A stretch of 8,574 nt of DNA from Bryobacterales bacterium (GCA_003142355.1 PLMF01000302.1:9305-17878); one strand, 5' to 3'. Counted from the stretch's first letter, positions 1 through 5,833 are shown. The notes: generated by a model from the letters alone, not told the origin. Translations and numbers: made by a program.

Positions 1-341
1 CCGAGGCCCGCGATGTGCCCCTGCTCGACGCCCTGCTTCTTGGCATCCACGGCCGCCGTTCCTTCGTATTTGATCGGCCTGTGCCGAATGGCGATCGTGA
101 CGAAGCCGGCATCGGGAGCCTTGTAACTGCAGGTGGACACAACGCCCGGGGTCTGCCCCGTGGGGTTCTTCTCGCCATCCGCCAGCTTGATGCCGAGTGT
201 CTGTTCGATTTCGGCTTTCGACACGACGGTGCAGGCGTCAGCGCCCTGTCCCGGCAGTTTGGCCTGCCCAGCGGCGCCGGCGGCCGCCAGCAGGAGAAGA
301 GAGAATGCGGTGAGACAGGTTCGCATACGGCAATGCCTCAT
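1..341 (-). CDS. Exported two-cysteine hypothetical protein (partial, C-terminus beyond left edge)
   Basis: Reading leftward from ATG 341-339, an open frame continues without a stop to the window edge, giving 113 residues. The start MRHCRMRTCLTAFSLLLLAA has a basic n-region and a hydrophobic core, followed by small residues (AAAGAAGQA), which is a Sec-type signal peptide; cleavage near residues 25-27 is likely. The mature part opens with ACTVVSKAEIEQTLG and has a second cysteine in STCSYK (Cys37 and Cys71), a plausible disulfide. I recall this Cys/AEIE...TCSY layout from secreted hypothetical proteins, but I do not recognise a named family or function. The start is chosen because ATG overlaps the TGA of the upstream thioesterase gene in an ATGA junction, which suggests translational coupling; Met6 is an alternative start. 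It is the last visible gene of the leftward operon. Confidence 0.75.
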   Translation of the reverse strand, partial: MRHCRMRTCLTAFSLLLLAAAGAAGQAKLPGQGADACTVVSKAEIEQTLGIKLADGEKNPTGQTPGVVSTCSYKAPDAGFVTIAIRHRPIKYEGTAAVDAKKQGVEQGHIAGL

Positions 342-727
342 TTCTTTTGCGCCAGGCGTGTGGCAAATTTCGCGACGTTGATAATGGCGCGTTCGTGTGT
401 GCCCTCGCCGATCTTTCCCGTTTCGTCCCAGGCTTCCACGCGAAATCGGATGCGGCGGCCGTCCACGGCGACGACTTCCGCCGTGAATGTCACCACCGCT
501 CCAATGGGCGCGGCGGCGAGGTGGTAGACGTCTACGTGAGTGCCCACGGTATCGAAGCCGGGATCGAGGAACGGCAACAGGGCGTCGCGGGAGGTCAGTT
601 CCATGCGGCCGATCATGTGCGGCGTGGAGAGCACACGCGGGCCGTCCACGCCCAGGAAGGTAATGGCGGACTCGCTGGTGACGAGTAGCTTCTGTTCGCC
701 CCTGGCGCCGATGGGGACGTTGGGCAT
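338..727 (-). CDS. FlK-like hotdog-fold thioesterase
   Basis: A 129-residue protein resembling the fluoroacetyl-CoA thioesterase (FlK) family of hotdog acyl-CoA thioesterases, which hydrolyse CoA thioesters in the cytoplasm. Seen directly: STPHMIGRME (Thr35, Glu43), GTHVDVYHLAAAPIG (His69) and GEGTHERAIINVAKF near the C-terminus. From memory of FlK, these match its FATGFMVGLVE, GTAICVTHTAATPPG and GSGTHERAVIHLEKF segments, so the Thr/Glu/His catalytic triad is conserved. The natural substrate need not be fluoroacetyl-CoA; most relatives are uncharacterised and may clear unwanted acyl-CoAs. The start is 7 bases after the stop of the epimerase gene, and its TGA overlaps the next ATG, so it is an internal operon gene. 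No strong Shine-Dalgarno sequence precedes it, so coupling to the upstream gene is likely. Confidence 0.85.
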   Translation of the reverse strand: MPNVPIGARGEQKLLVTSESAITFLGVDGPRVLSTPHMIGRMELTSRDALLPFLDPGFDTVGTHVDVYHLAAAPIGAVVTFTAEVVAVDGRRIRFRVEAWDETGKIGEGTHERAIINVAKFATRLAQKK

Positions 728-734
728 GGGAATC

Positions 735-1601
735 TTACGCGGCCCCCAGGCCGGCCAGGACGCCGCGCATGTAGAACAGGGAGCGCAGCACGCCGGGCAG
801 CGGGTCCTTGGGGTTGATCTCGTATTCCAGGTTGACGCAGCCCTGGTAATTCATCTTCTTGAGCTGTTTGAAAATGGCGGGGAACGGCATGATGCCCTCG
901 CCCACGTCGCACTGGCTGTCGCGGCTGGTGAAATCGCGCAGGTCTTTGACGTGCATGTCGAAGAGGCGCCGGCCGGCCAGGGCGATGCTCTCGACCACAT
1001 CGACGCCGGTGCGCGCGGTGTGGCCGACGTCGATACACAGGCCGACGCGCGGGTCCATGTCGCGCACCACTTCCAGAACCGACTGCGGCGAAGGGAAGTC
1101 CTTCTGCTCGGGACCGTGGTTGTGGATGGCGATCCTGATGTCGTATTCCTTGACGAACTTCTCCACCGTCCGGATGTTGGAGCGTGTGGGGATGCAAACC
1201 ATCATGGAGAGACCGAGATTCCTGACGATCTCGAACCGCTGGCGGATATCGCCGGGGTCGTCTTTGGCCAGGCTGATGTTGCCGGCGCTGGTGACCTTCA
1301 AACCGGCGGCGTCGAATTCGGCGCGGACCTGCTTGAGCTCCTGGGGAGTGCTGTTGTAGGCGAAGTGAACGCCGTCCTTGATGCTGGTCCAGGGGGCCTG
1401 GACCAGCTTGAGCATTTCGATGGTTTTGGCGCGGTCGAAACTGCGGAAGGTATAGGTGGCGATACCGAGCTTGACGCCCCAGGGCTCGGGCTCGATCTTG
1501 GCGGAGGCGGGTGCGGCTCCGGCGGCGCTCAGGCCCGCGATTCCGGCGGCGGCGCCCAAGAAGTTGCGGCGTGTGGTAGGGGTTTTCATGGCAGTTTTCA
1601 T
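735..1601 (-). CDS. Tat-exported sugar phosphate isomerase/epimerase-like TIM-barrel protein
   Basis: A 288-residue protein of the xylose-isomerase-like TIM-barrel / AP-endonuclease-2 superfamily. The N-terminus TTRRNFLGAAAGIAGLSAAG is a twin-arginine signal (Arg11-Arg12) ending in APASA near residue 34, so the protein is probably exported folded. Barrel motifs are visible: GIATYTFRSF after the signal, IAIHNHGPE (His160, His162), GLCIDVGH (Asp191, His194), LFDMHVKDL (His217) and GCVNLEYE (Glu259), which fit the metal-ligand positions of this superfamily. The sugar substrate cannot be read from sequence. The frame is open further upstream to 1889, but ATG 1601 is preferred: it gives the Tat signal at the right place and overlaps the stop of the zinc-ribbon gene as ATGA. 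Met5 (1589) is an alternative. It lies between the zinc-ribbon and thioesterase genes in one operon. Confidence 0.87.
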   Translation of the reverse strand: MKTAMKTPTTRRNFLGAAAGIAGLSAAGAAPASAKIEPEPWGVKLGIATYTFRSFDRAKTIEMLKLVQAPWTSIKDGVHFAYNSTPQELKQVRAEFDAAGLKVTSAGNISLAKDDPGDIRQRFEIVRNLGLSMMVCIPTRSNIRTVEKFVKEYDIRIAIHNHGPEQKDFPSPQSVLEVVRDMDPRVGLCIDVGHTARTGVDVVESIALAGRRLFDMHVKDLRDFTSRDSQCDVGEGIMPFPAIFKQLKKMNYQGCVNLEYEINPKDPLPGVLRSLFYMRGVLAGLGAA

Positions 1602-1876
1602 GAGTTCGATGGCGGCGGTCTGTCCGGGGTTTGCGTGGTGCTCTCCCCAGTCTGGACCGGGGGAGCAGAGTCGATATCGGTATTTCGAATCACCTTTAAC
1701 ATGACGATGGCGACGAAAACCAGCAGCAGCAGGCCGAAGACTCCGAGGATAATGGGGAGTCGGTTGGCGGGGGAGTGGCGTTCGCCGCAGTTGCGGCACC
1801 TTTGGGCGTTCGGGGCAATCGGTTGCAGGCAGCGATCGCAGATTTCTCCCGACGGCCGCGCGGGTGCTTTTTCCAT
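1598..1876 (-). CDS. Small zinc-ribbon protein with one membrane helix
   Basis: From ATG 1876 the product is 92 residues. It starts with a treble-clef/zinc-ribbon-type knuckle pair, CDRC...CRNC (Cys13, Cys16, Cys27, Cys30), followed by a single strongly hydrophobic helix (about residues 40-60, LPIILGVFGLLLLVFVAIVM) and a polar Pro/Ser/Thr-rich tail. This is a common design for small membrane-anchored zinc-ribbon proteins of unknown function, with the Cys domain presumably cytoplasmic. A TTG at 1909 could extend the frame by 11 residues, but the extension adds nothing recognisable and would place the start upstream of the best -10 hexamer. The stop TGA overlaps the ATG of the epimerase gene (ATGA), so it is the first gene of the leftward operon. 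Presence of a real gene is well supported; its role is unknown. Confidence 0.75.
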   Translation of the reverse strand: MEKAPARPSGEICDRCLQPIAPNAQRCRNCGERHSPANRLPIILGVFGLLLLVFVAIVMLKVIRNTDIDSAPPVQTGESTTQTPDRPPPSNS

Positions 1877-1889
1877 AGGCTCTGCGCAC

Positions 1890-1895
1890 ACTATA
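1890..1895 (-). promoter_or_regulatory. Candidate -10 element for the leftward operon
   Basis: The minus strand reads TATAGT here, one mismatch from TATAAT, in otherwise GC-rich sequence and 14 bases before the ATG of the zinc-ribbon gene. No convincing -35 hexamer is seen at 16-18 bases upstream. It is placed back to back with the rightward TATAAT at 1927-1932. Confidence 0.35.
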
Positions 1896-1926
1896 CCACC
1901 GGGCGGCAATGCCGGATGCCGCCGGT

Positions 1927-1932
1927 TATAAT
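1927..1932 (+). promoter_or_regulatory. Consensus -10 element for the lipoprotein/oxidoreductase operon
   Basis: A perfect TATAAT stands in a GC-rich intergenic gap, with its last base 7 positions before the GTG start of the lipoprotein gene. No clear -35 box is seen. The spacing would put the transcription start at or next to the GTG, implying a leaderless mRNA. An upstream start is excluded because TGA at 1933-1935 closes the frame. Confidence 0.5.
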
Positions 1933-1938
1933 TGAGGA

Positions 1939-2346
1939 GTGCGAACCAGTGGTGTTGCCGTTCTGATGGTGTGTCTCGCCGCCTGCAACCGCGGCGCCCA
2001 CGACAAAGAAGCGATCCGGCAAGGTGTTATCGATCACCTTACCCAGGTCCAACTGAACGTGGCCTCAATGAATGTGGAAGTGACGTCGGTCCAGATCAAC
2101 GGTAACCAGGCGCAGGCGACGGTGTCGTTCACTCCCAAGGGCGGCAACGCGGCGCAGGGAATGTCGATGCAGTATCAACTGGAGAAGAAGGGCGACGCCT
2201 GGGCAGTGGTGGGCCGCAAGGATGCGGGCCCAAGTCCGCATGGCGACGGGGGGATGCCCCCGGCGGCGCCTGGCGTGGTGAACCCGCATGGCGGGGGCAA
2301 GATGCCGTCTCCGGAAGACCTGCCGCCCGCCGGTCAAAAGAAATGA
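1939..2346 (+). CDS. Small putative lipoprotein of unknown function
   Basis: A 135-residue protein starting at GTG. The N-terminus MRTSGVAVLMVCLAAC is a short lipoprotein signal with lipobox L-A-A-C (Cys16), so the mature protein is expected to be lipid-anchored. Residues about 22-80 (EAIRQGVIDHLTQ...VNVEVTSVQINGNQAQATVSFTPKGG...MQYQLEKKGDAWAVVGR) show the helix followed by beta-strands seen in small NTF2/DUF4878-like periplasmic domains; this is a fold-level impression. The tail is rich in Gly, Pro, His and Met (PHGDGGMPPAAPGVVNPHGGGKMP), with two PHG repeats, and could be disordered or bind metal. In-frame ATG at 1966 would destroy the signal peptide, and TGA at 1933 blocks any extension, so GTG is the best start. 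Its TGA overlaps the ATG of the FAD oxidoreductase (ATGA), so the two are probably translationally coupled. Confidence 0.75.
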   Translation: MRTSGVAVLMVCLAACNRGAHDKEAIRQGVIDHLTQVQLNVASMNVEVTSVQINGNQAQATVSFTPKGGNAAQGMSMQYQLEKKGDAWAVVGRKDAGPSPHGDGGMPPAAPGVVNPHGGGKMPSPEDLPPAGQKK

Positions 2347-3521
2347 AACGTGTCGCGATCCTGGGTGGCGGTCCGGCGGGGGCATTCGCCGCGGAACGGC
2401 TGGCGTCCGCGGGTTTGGATGTCCTGGTGTTCGACGAGAAGCTCGCCTGGGAGAAGCCTTGCGGCGGCGGATTGACGTACAAGGCCTACAGCCAGTATCC
2501 CTTCCTGATCGAGAATTCGACGCCCAAGCGCCTCATTACGGAGACCATCCTGGCGGCTCCTCACGGAGGAGAAGTCAGCCTGAAGCTGGACGATCCGCTG
2601 CTGATCTACTCGCGTTTGGATCTCAATCGCATGCTGCTGGAGCGCGCGGAACGAGCCGGGGCGCAGATCGAAAAGGCGCGCGTGCTGGAAATGTCGCGGT
2701 ACGGGCGGGGATGGCGGCTTCGCACCAGCTCGGGAACGGCGCACGCGGATTACTGTATCGTGGCGACGGGCGCCCGCAACGCGCTGCCCGAGGTGGGCAC
2801 CAAACTCACGGCGGCAGACACCATGCCGGCCTTGGGCTATTACGTGCCGGGGGACCAGACGCACATCGACATCCAGTTTCTGCCGCGCCTCGAAGGCTAC
2901 ATCTGGGTCTTTCCGCGCTGCGGACATCTCTCGGTGGGCATCTGCGGAAAGGGCGAGCCGGCCAGCTCGCTGCGCAAACGCCTGGAGCAGTACCTGACCC
3001 AGCGCGGGATGGCGTGGAAGGGCGCGGCCTTCTACAGCCATTTGCTGCCTTCGCTCGACGCGGCATCGTGGGAGAAGAACCGGGTGGCGGGCGAAGGCTG
3101 GATGGCGGTGGGCGACGCCGCGGGCCTGGTGGATCCGGTCACGGGCGAGGGCCTGTACTACGCCATTCGCTCGGCGGACCTGGCGGCGCGCGCGTTGCTT
3201 TCCGAAGTGGGCGAGGCGGCCGGGAGAGTGGGGCAATACCGGCAGTCGCTGCGGCGCGACTTCGCGGCCGACCTGGAATTCGGCTCGCGACTGGCCAAGC
3301 GCGTGTTCCTGGGACGATTCCTTTTCGGCTCCGTGCCGGCGCGCATGGTGCAGTTCAGCCGCCGCAGCCCGCGGTTCTCGGCCATCATCCAGGACCTGTT
3401 CACGGGAAAGCAGCCGTACCTGGGTTTGAAGCGGCGCCTGCTGGAGAATCTGAACGGGAGCTTGTACGACATCAGTATGAGCCTAGGGTTCAGCAGGCTG
3501 GTGCCGCGTAAGGCGGGCTAG
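2343..3521 (+). CDS. Geranylgeranyl-reductase-family FAD-dependent oxidoreductase
   Basis: A 392-residue flavoprotein of the geranylgeranyl reductase / PHBH-like superfamily, which reduces isoprenoid double bonds in lipids, quinones or chlorophyll side chains. Seen in order: N-terminal FAD-binding GGGPAGAFAAERL (residues 8-20) followed by acidic VFDEK; PCGGGLT (39-45), the family's typical CGGGL motif; CIVATGAR (138-144); GYIWVFPRCGHLSVGICG (185-202), equivalent to the YxWVFP substrate-cavity motif; and GWMAVGDAAGLVDPVTGEGLYYAI (252-275), containing the second FAD-binding GD. The C-terminal third is helical and basic. Length is normal for the family. The substrate is not determined: menaquinone or polyprenyl lipid saturation is a reasonable guess, and the adjacent hemL makes a tetrapyrrole connection conceivable but not shown. 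The start is fixed by an ATGA overlap with the lipoprotein gene. Confidence 0.88.
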   Translation: MKRVAILGGGPAGAFAAERLASAGLDVLVFDEKLAWEKPCGGGLTYKAYSQYPFLIENSTPKRLITETILAAPHGGEVSLKLDDPLLIYSRLDLNRMLLERAERAGAQIEKARVLEMSRYGRGWRLRTSSGTAHADYCIVATGARNALPEVGTKLTAADTMPALGYYVPGDQTHIDIQFLPRLEGYIWVFPRCGHLSVGICGKGEPASSLRKRLEQYLTQRGMAWKGAAFYSHLLPSLDAASWEKNRVAGEGWMAVGDAAGLVDPVTGEGLYYAIRSADLAARALLSEVGEAAGRVGQYRQSLRRDFAADLEFGSRLAKRVFLGRFLFGSVPARMVQFSRRSPRFSAIIQDLFTGKQPYLGLKRRLLENLNGSLYDISMSLGFSRLVPRKAG

Positions 3522-3532
3522 GGAAGAAGCTC

Positions 3533-3560
3533 TCAGCTATCAGCAGTCAGCGATCAGCCA
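3533..3560 (+). repeat. Four-copy heptanucleotide tandem repeat (TCAGCNN)4
   Basis: Four consecutive 7-base units share TCAGC and differ in the last two bases: TCAGCTA, TCAGCAG, TCAGCGA, TCAGCCA. They sit in the 79-base spacer between the oxidoreductase stop and hemL. The strict 7-base period with a degenerate dinucleotide resembles short tandemly repeated repetitive sequences known from intergenic regions of several bacteria. Confidence 0.75.
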
Positions 3561-3585
3561 AGCCGGTGTGGCTGGCGGCTTCGCC
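3557..3585 (+). promoter_or_regulatory. Two overlapping small hairpins before the hemL ribosome binding site
   Basis: GCC-AGCC (3557-3564, with one bulged A) can pair with GGCT-GGC (3570-3576) around a GGTGT loop. Alternatively GGCG (3574-3577) can pair with CGCC (3582-3585). The two share 3574-3576 and so exclude each other. They lie directly upstream of GGAG at 3588-3591, the likely Shine-Dalgarno sequence of hemL. Stems are short and regulation is only a possibility. Confidence 0.25.
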
Positions 3586-3600
3586 CCGGAGTATTAGGTT

Positions 3601-4875
3601 ATGTTTCAGAAGCACGGGCATTCCAAGTCGGAAGAGCTGTTTCGCAGGGCGCAGGAGACGATTCCGGGCGGGGTCAACTCGCCGGTGCGGGCGTACCGGA
3701 GCGTGGGCGGGAACCCGCCGTTCATCGCGCGCGGTGAAGGCTCCCATATCTTCGACGTCGATGGCAACGAGTACATCGATTACGTGGGGTCTTGGGGACC
3801 GCTGCTACTGGGGCATCGGCATCCGGATATTGTGGCGGCATTGGAGGGCGCGCTGGCCATCGGCACCAGCTTCGGCGCGCCCACGGAACAGGAGGTCGAG
3901 CTGGCCGAAGCCATCCGCGATGCGATGCCTTCGATCGAGATGGTGCGGCTGGTCAACTCGGGCACCGAGGCCACCATGTCGGCCATCCGCGTGGCGCGCG
4001 GGTTTACCGGGCGGGACCTGATCGTCAAGTTCGAAGGTTGCTACCACGGGCACGTGGATTCGCTGCTGGTGAAGGCCGGCTCGGGCGTGGCCACGCTGGG
4101 GATTCCCGACACCCAGGGCGTACCCAAAGCGTTCTGCGATACCACGATCGCCCTACCGTTCAACAACGCGGAAGCCGTGGAACAGGCATTCCGCGCGCAT
4201 GGCAACCGCATCGCCGCGGTGATTGTGGAACCGGTGGCGGGGAATATGGGCTGCGTGCCTCCCGTGCCCGGCTACCTGGAAGCGCTGCGCGATATTACGG
4301 CGCGGTTTGGCGCGCTGCTGGTGTTGGATGAAGTGATGACGGGTTTCCGCGTGGCCTTCGGCGGAGCGCAGCAGCGCTACGGCATCCGGCCGGACTTGAC
4401 CACGCTGGGCAAGGTGATCGGCGGCGGGCTGCCGGTGGGCGCGTATGGCGGGCGCAAGGACATCATGAGCAAGGTGGCTCCGGTGGGACCGATCTACCAG
4501 GCCGGCACGCTATCCGGAAACCCGCTGGCGGTGGCGGCGGGGCTGGCCATGCTGCGATACCTGAAGGCGCATCCCGGAGTGTACGGCCAGTTGGAAGCGC
4601 GCGCCGCGGAATTATGCGCCGCGGCGCCGGCGGGCGTCACGGTGAACCGGGTGGGCTCGATGTTCACATGGTTCTTCACGAACCAGCCGGTGACGGATTA
4701 CGAATCGGCCAAGCGCAGCGACACGGCACGGTTCGCGCGGTTTTTCCGAGGGATGCTGGAGCGGGGCATCTACCTGGCGCCCTCGCAATTTGAAGCGGCC
4801 TTCGTTTCCGCGGCGCATTCGGAAGAGGACATCCGCGAGACTATCGCGGCGGCGGGGGAAGCGTGCAGCGTTTGA
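3601..4875 (+). CDS. hemL: Glutamate-1-semialdehyde 2,1-aminomutase
   Basis: A 424-residue PLP enzyme that converts glutamate-1-semialdehyde to 5-aminolevulinate, the last step of the C5 pathway to tetrapyrroles (heme, B12) in the cytoplasm. Family-specific features: [12 protein letters not shown] at the N-terminus (21-32); [16 protein letters not shown] (119-134), phosphate-binding; [29 protein letters not shown], containing the gating loop (about 159-181); [10 protein letters not shown] with the PLP-nitrogen Asp243; and [17 protein letters not shown] with the Schiff-base Lys271. The diagnostic gating-loop sequence separates it from other class-III aminotransferases. Length and all key residues are normal. 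ATG 3601 follows GGAG at 3588-3591 with good spacing and begins the usual N-terminus. It is convergent with the downstream antitoxin gene; no rho-independent terminator is evident in the 48-base gap. Confidence 0.97.
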   Translation: MFQKHGHSKSEELFRRAQETIPGGVNSPVRAYRSVGGNPPFIARGEGSHIFDVDGNEYIDYVGSWGPLLLGHRHPDIVAALEGALAIGTSFGAPTEQEVELAEAIRDAMPSIEMVRLVNSGTEATMSAIRVARGFTGRDLIVKFEGCYHGHVDSLLVKAGSGVATLGIPDTQGVPKAFCDTTIALPFNNAEAVEQAFRAHGNRIAAVIVEPVAGNMGCVPPVPGYLEALRDITARFGALLVLDEVMTGFRVAFGGAQQRYGIRPDLTTLGKVIGGGLPVGAYGGRKDIMSKVAPVGPIYQAGTLSGNPLAVAAGLAMLRYLKAHPGVYGQLEARAAELCAAAPAGVTVNRVGSMFTWFFTNQPVTDYESAKRSDTARFARFFRGMLERGIYLAPSQFEAAFVSAAHSEEDIRETIAAAGEACSV

Positions 4876-4923
4876 CCCGCGTTTCTCACGCCATCGCGCC
4901 TCCGCCACCCGAGTGATCTGCGC

Positions 4924-5256
4924 TCATCCGGCGCTCGGAGACCGTGCTTCGGAGAACTGCTTGATGCGCACGGAGCCCTCCGGGAAGCAGGCGCGAATTT
5001 CCAGTGTGCCTCCCATGGCCTCGACAAACTTGGCTAGCGTGCTGACGTACATGTCGGATTGGCGCTCAATCTTCGAGACTGTGGCTTGCTTGATGCCCAG
5101 GGTTTCCGCCAGACGCTCCTGGGTCAATTCACGGGCGGTGCGCAGTTCATCGAGGGCCATGTCATGCAGGGTGACTTTGACGCGGGCCTCGACGCGTGCG
5201 AGAGATTCCGCCGGGAGTCGATTTCGGAGTTCGCTAAAGTTTTTTGCTTTTGCCAT
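4924..5256 (-). CDS. HigA-type XRE-family antitoxin
   Basis: A 110-residue DNA-binding protein from ATG 5256. Residues about 36-85 contain a Cro/CI-type helix-turn-helix: LDELRTARELTQERLAETLGIKQATVSKIERQ, followed by MYVSTLAKFVEAMGGTLEIRACFPEG, the usual C-terminal half of HigA-like antitoxins. The N-terminal 30 residues form a charged helix, and such antitoxins bind the toxin and repress their own promoter. GTG at 5265 would add three residues, but ATG is preferred with a purine-rich GAGAG stretch about 8 bases upstream. The gene overlaps the 3' end of the upstream HigB-like toxin remnant by about 23 bases, the toxin-first order typical of HigBA-type modules. The reading frame is intact although the toxin is rearranged, so it may persist as an orphan repressor. 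Confidence 0.88.
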   Translation of the reverse strand: MAKAKNFSELRNRLPAESLARVEARVKVTLHDMALDELRTARELTQERLAETLGIKQATVSKIERQSDMYVSTLAKFVEAMGGTLEIRACFPEGSVRIKQFSEARSPSAG

Positions 5257-5550
5257 GGTCGTCACTCTCTTCCAGTTCGATCAGGTGCCGTTCGTAGAGG
5301 CGGTCCGCCAGGGGCACGCAAGCCTCATACCACTGTTCGTTTCCGGTCTTGTCGCCGCCGATCAGCAGCACGGCATTCCGCTCGGGGTCGAAGGCGTACA
5401 GGACCCGATAGGGGAATCGCGTTGAAGTTTCCCCATTCCTCCGGCATCTCCGGAAGTCGCTATGCCCACATGCGCGAGTTGCGGCTCCTCGATGCCCAGG
5501 CTGTTCCACCAGGACTCGAATTGATCGGTGAAGAGCACCGAACATTCCAT
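5234..5550 (-). pseudogene. HigB/RelE-superfamily toxin gene disrupted by an internal inversion
   Basis: The minus strand gives the toxin N-terminus MECSVLFTDQFESWWNSLGIEE from ATG 5550 to about 5485. In a different frame it gives the C-terminus PYRVLYAFDPERNAVLLIGGDKTG...WYEACVPLADRLYERHLIELEE down to the stop at 5234. I recall this protein family as having, between these parts, a segment like G-x-x-L-x-FPYSSGIxGSRHxHMRELR. Here that segment is found only on the opposite strand at 5413-5484 (GIALKFPHSSGISGSRY then AHMRELR). The gene thus looks inverted internally, with about 14 residues lost on one side and about five on the other, leaving the two ends out of frame (317 bases overall). A chimeric 103-codon frame from ATG 5545 to 5234 stays open and contains the C-terminal toxin half with a scrambled front, so some product could be made. 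Activity is unlikely. Confidence 0.8.
5413..5484 (+). other. Inverted internal segment of the HigB-like toxin gene
   Basis: Codons on the plus strand read GIALK, FPHSSGISGSRY and AHMRELR. The last arginine codon ends at 5484, immediately before CTCCTCGAT, which on the minus strand is ATC GAG GAG (the IEE of the toxin N-terminus). At the other side, 5411-5413 is both CCC of the C-terminal PYRVLY (minus) and the start of the inverted part (plus), so the breakpoints can be placed within a few bases. No long inverted repeats flank it; ATCG (5416-5419) and CGAT (5490-5493) are the only nearby inverted microhomology. Confidence 0.72.
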
Positions 5551-5553
5551 ATG

Positions 5554-5580
5554 ATGAATATAGCTCAAAATGAATATAGC
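5554..5580 (+). repeat. 11-bp direct repeat in the HigBA-type promoter (operator candidate)
   Basis: ATGAATATAGC occurs exactly at 5554-5564 and again at 5570-5580, separated by TCAAA (period 16). The copies cover the -10 and the spacer of the promoter. XRE-family antitoxins commonly autorepress by binding repeated sites here, so this is a natural operator candidate for the intact HigA-like protein. Confidence 0.6.
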
Positions 5581-5586
5581 GGTCAA
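5557..5586 (-). promoter_or_regulatory. Promoter of the HigB/HigA-type module
   Basis: The minus strand has TTGACC (5586-5581), an 18-base spacer, and TATATT (5562-5557), a good sigma-70-type pair. The -10 ends 7 bases before the toxin ATG at 5550, so the transcript would begin at or near the start codon. The stretch is notably AT-rich against its surroundings. Confidence 0.6.
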
Positions 5587-5653
5587 GGGGAGGAGGGGAG
5601 CTTTGCCCGCGCGTGCAATCTTCATGCGCGCCGCGCCTGACCCTCGGGCAGCT

Positions 5654-5833
5654 CTACGGCGGTACTAGCGGCAGCGGAACGTTGCGCCCGTTCCGGCCCA
5701 GTCGAACCCAGCGCGGCCAGGAGTCTCGGGAAGGGTGCATGGAGACTTCACCGGCATGCACGGCGTCGTGGCCTTCGGCCCGCAGCCACTCCGCCAAGTC
5801 CGGCGACAGGGGCATGTCTACCAGGAACTACAC
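5654..5833 (-). pseudogene. DUF5615 (PIN-like) toxin remnant with amber codon 2
   Basis: Reading from GTG 5833 the frame is V-stop-F-L-V-D-M-P-L-S-P-D-L-A-E-W-L-R-A-E-G-H-D-A-V-H-A-G-E. This matches what I know of DUF5615 toxins (MKFLVDMPLSPxLAxWLxxxGHDAVHAxE), a PIN-like nuclease family paired with DUF433 antitoxins, with Lys2 replaced by TAG (one base from AAG). After about 38 codons the family pattern is lost. The frame ends at TAG 5656-5654, 60 codons in total against roughly 110-120 for an intact toxin. The tail WPRWVRLGRNGRN might be a displaced piece of the later DFPRLxxL region, which would imply an internal deletion; this is weak. The GTG lies within the 3' end of the DUF433 gene, the usual overlapping order. 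The nonsense codon could be a sequencing error, but the truncation is not explained by that. Confidence 0.7.

Noticed and set aside
540..1931. Long plus-strand open frame (463 codons) opposite the thioesterase and epimerase genes
   Set aside because: It is antisense to two genes with clear family motifs, has low-complexity GC-driven composition and no recognisable domain.
2288..3511. 407-codon plus-strand frame overlapping the FAD oxidoreductase
   Set aside because: It is an out-of-frame shadow rich in Gly/Arg/Ala; the other frame carries all the flavoprotein motifs.
4909..4938. CCGAG...CTCGG pairing between hemL and the HigA-like gene as a bidirectional terminator
   Set aside because: Short arms around a long imperfect loop, no T-run, and it extends into the antitoxin coding end.
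5405..5495. Phase-variable invertible switch in the toxin gene
   Set aside because: No long flanking inverted repeats or nearby site-specific recombinase are seen, and reinverting the segment does not restore a complete frame, so a one-time rearrangement fits better.
5611..5631. Hairpin GCGTGCA/TGCGCGC between the two TA modules as a terminator
   Set aside because: The stem is 7 bp with a wobble pair and there is no T-run on either strand.
5059..5640. 193-codon plus-strand frame containing the MRELR segment treated as a gene
   Set aside because: Only the short inverted toxin piece within it has family resemblance; the rest is antisense to the antitoxin and toxin ends.
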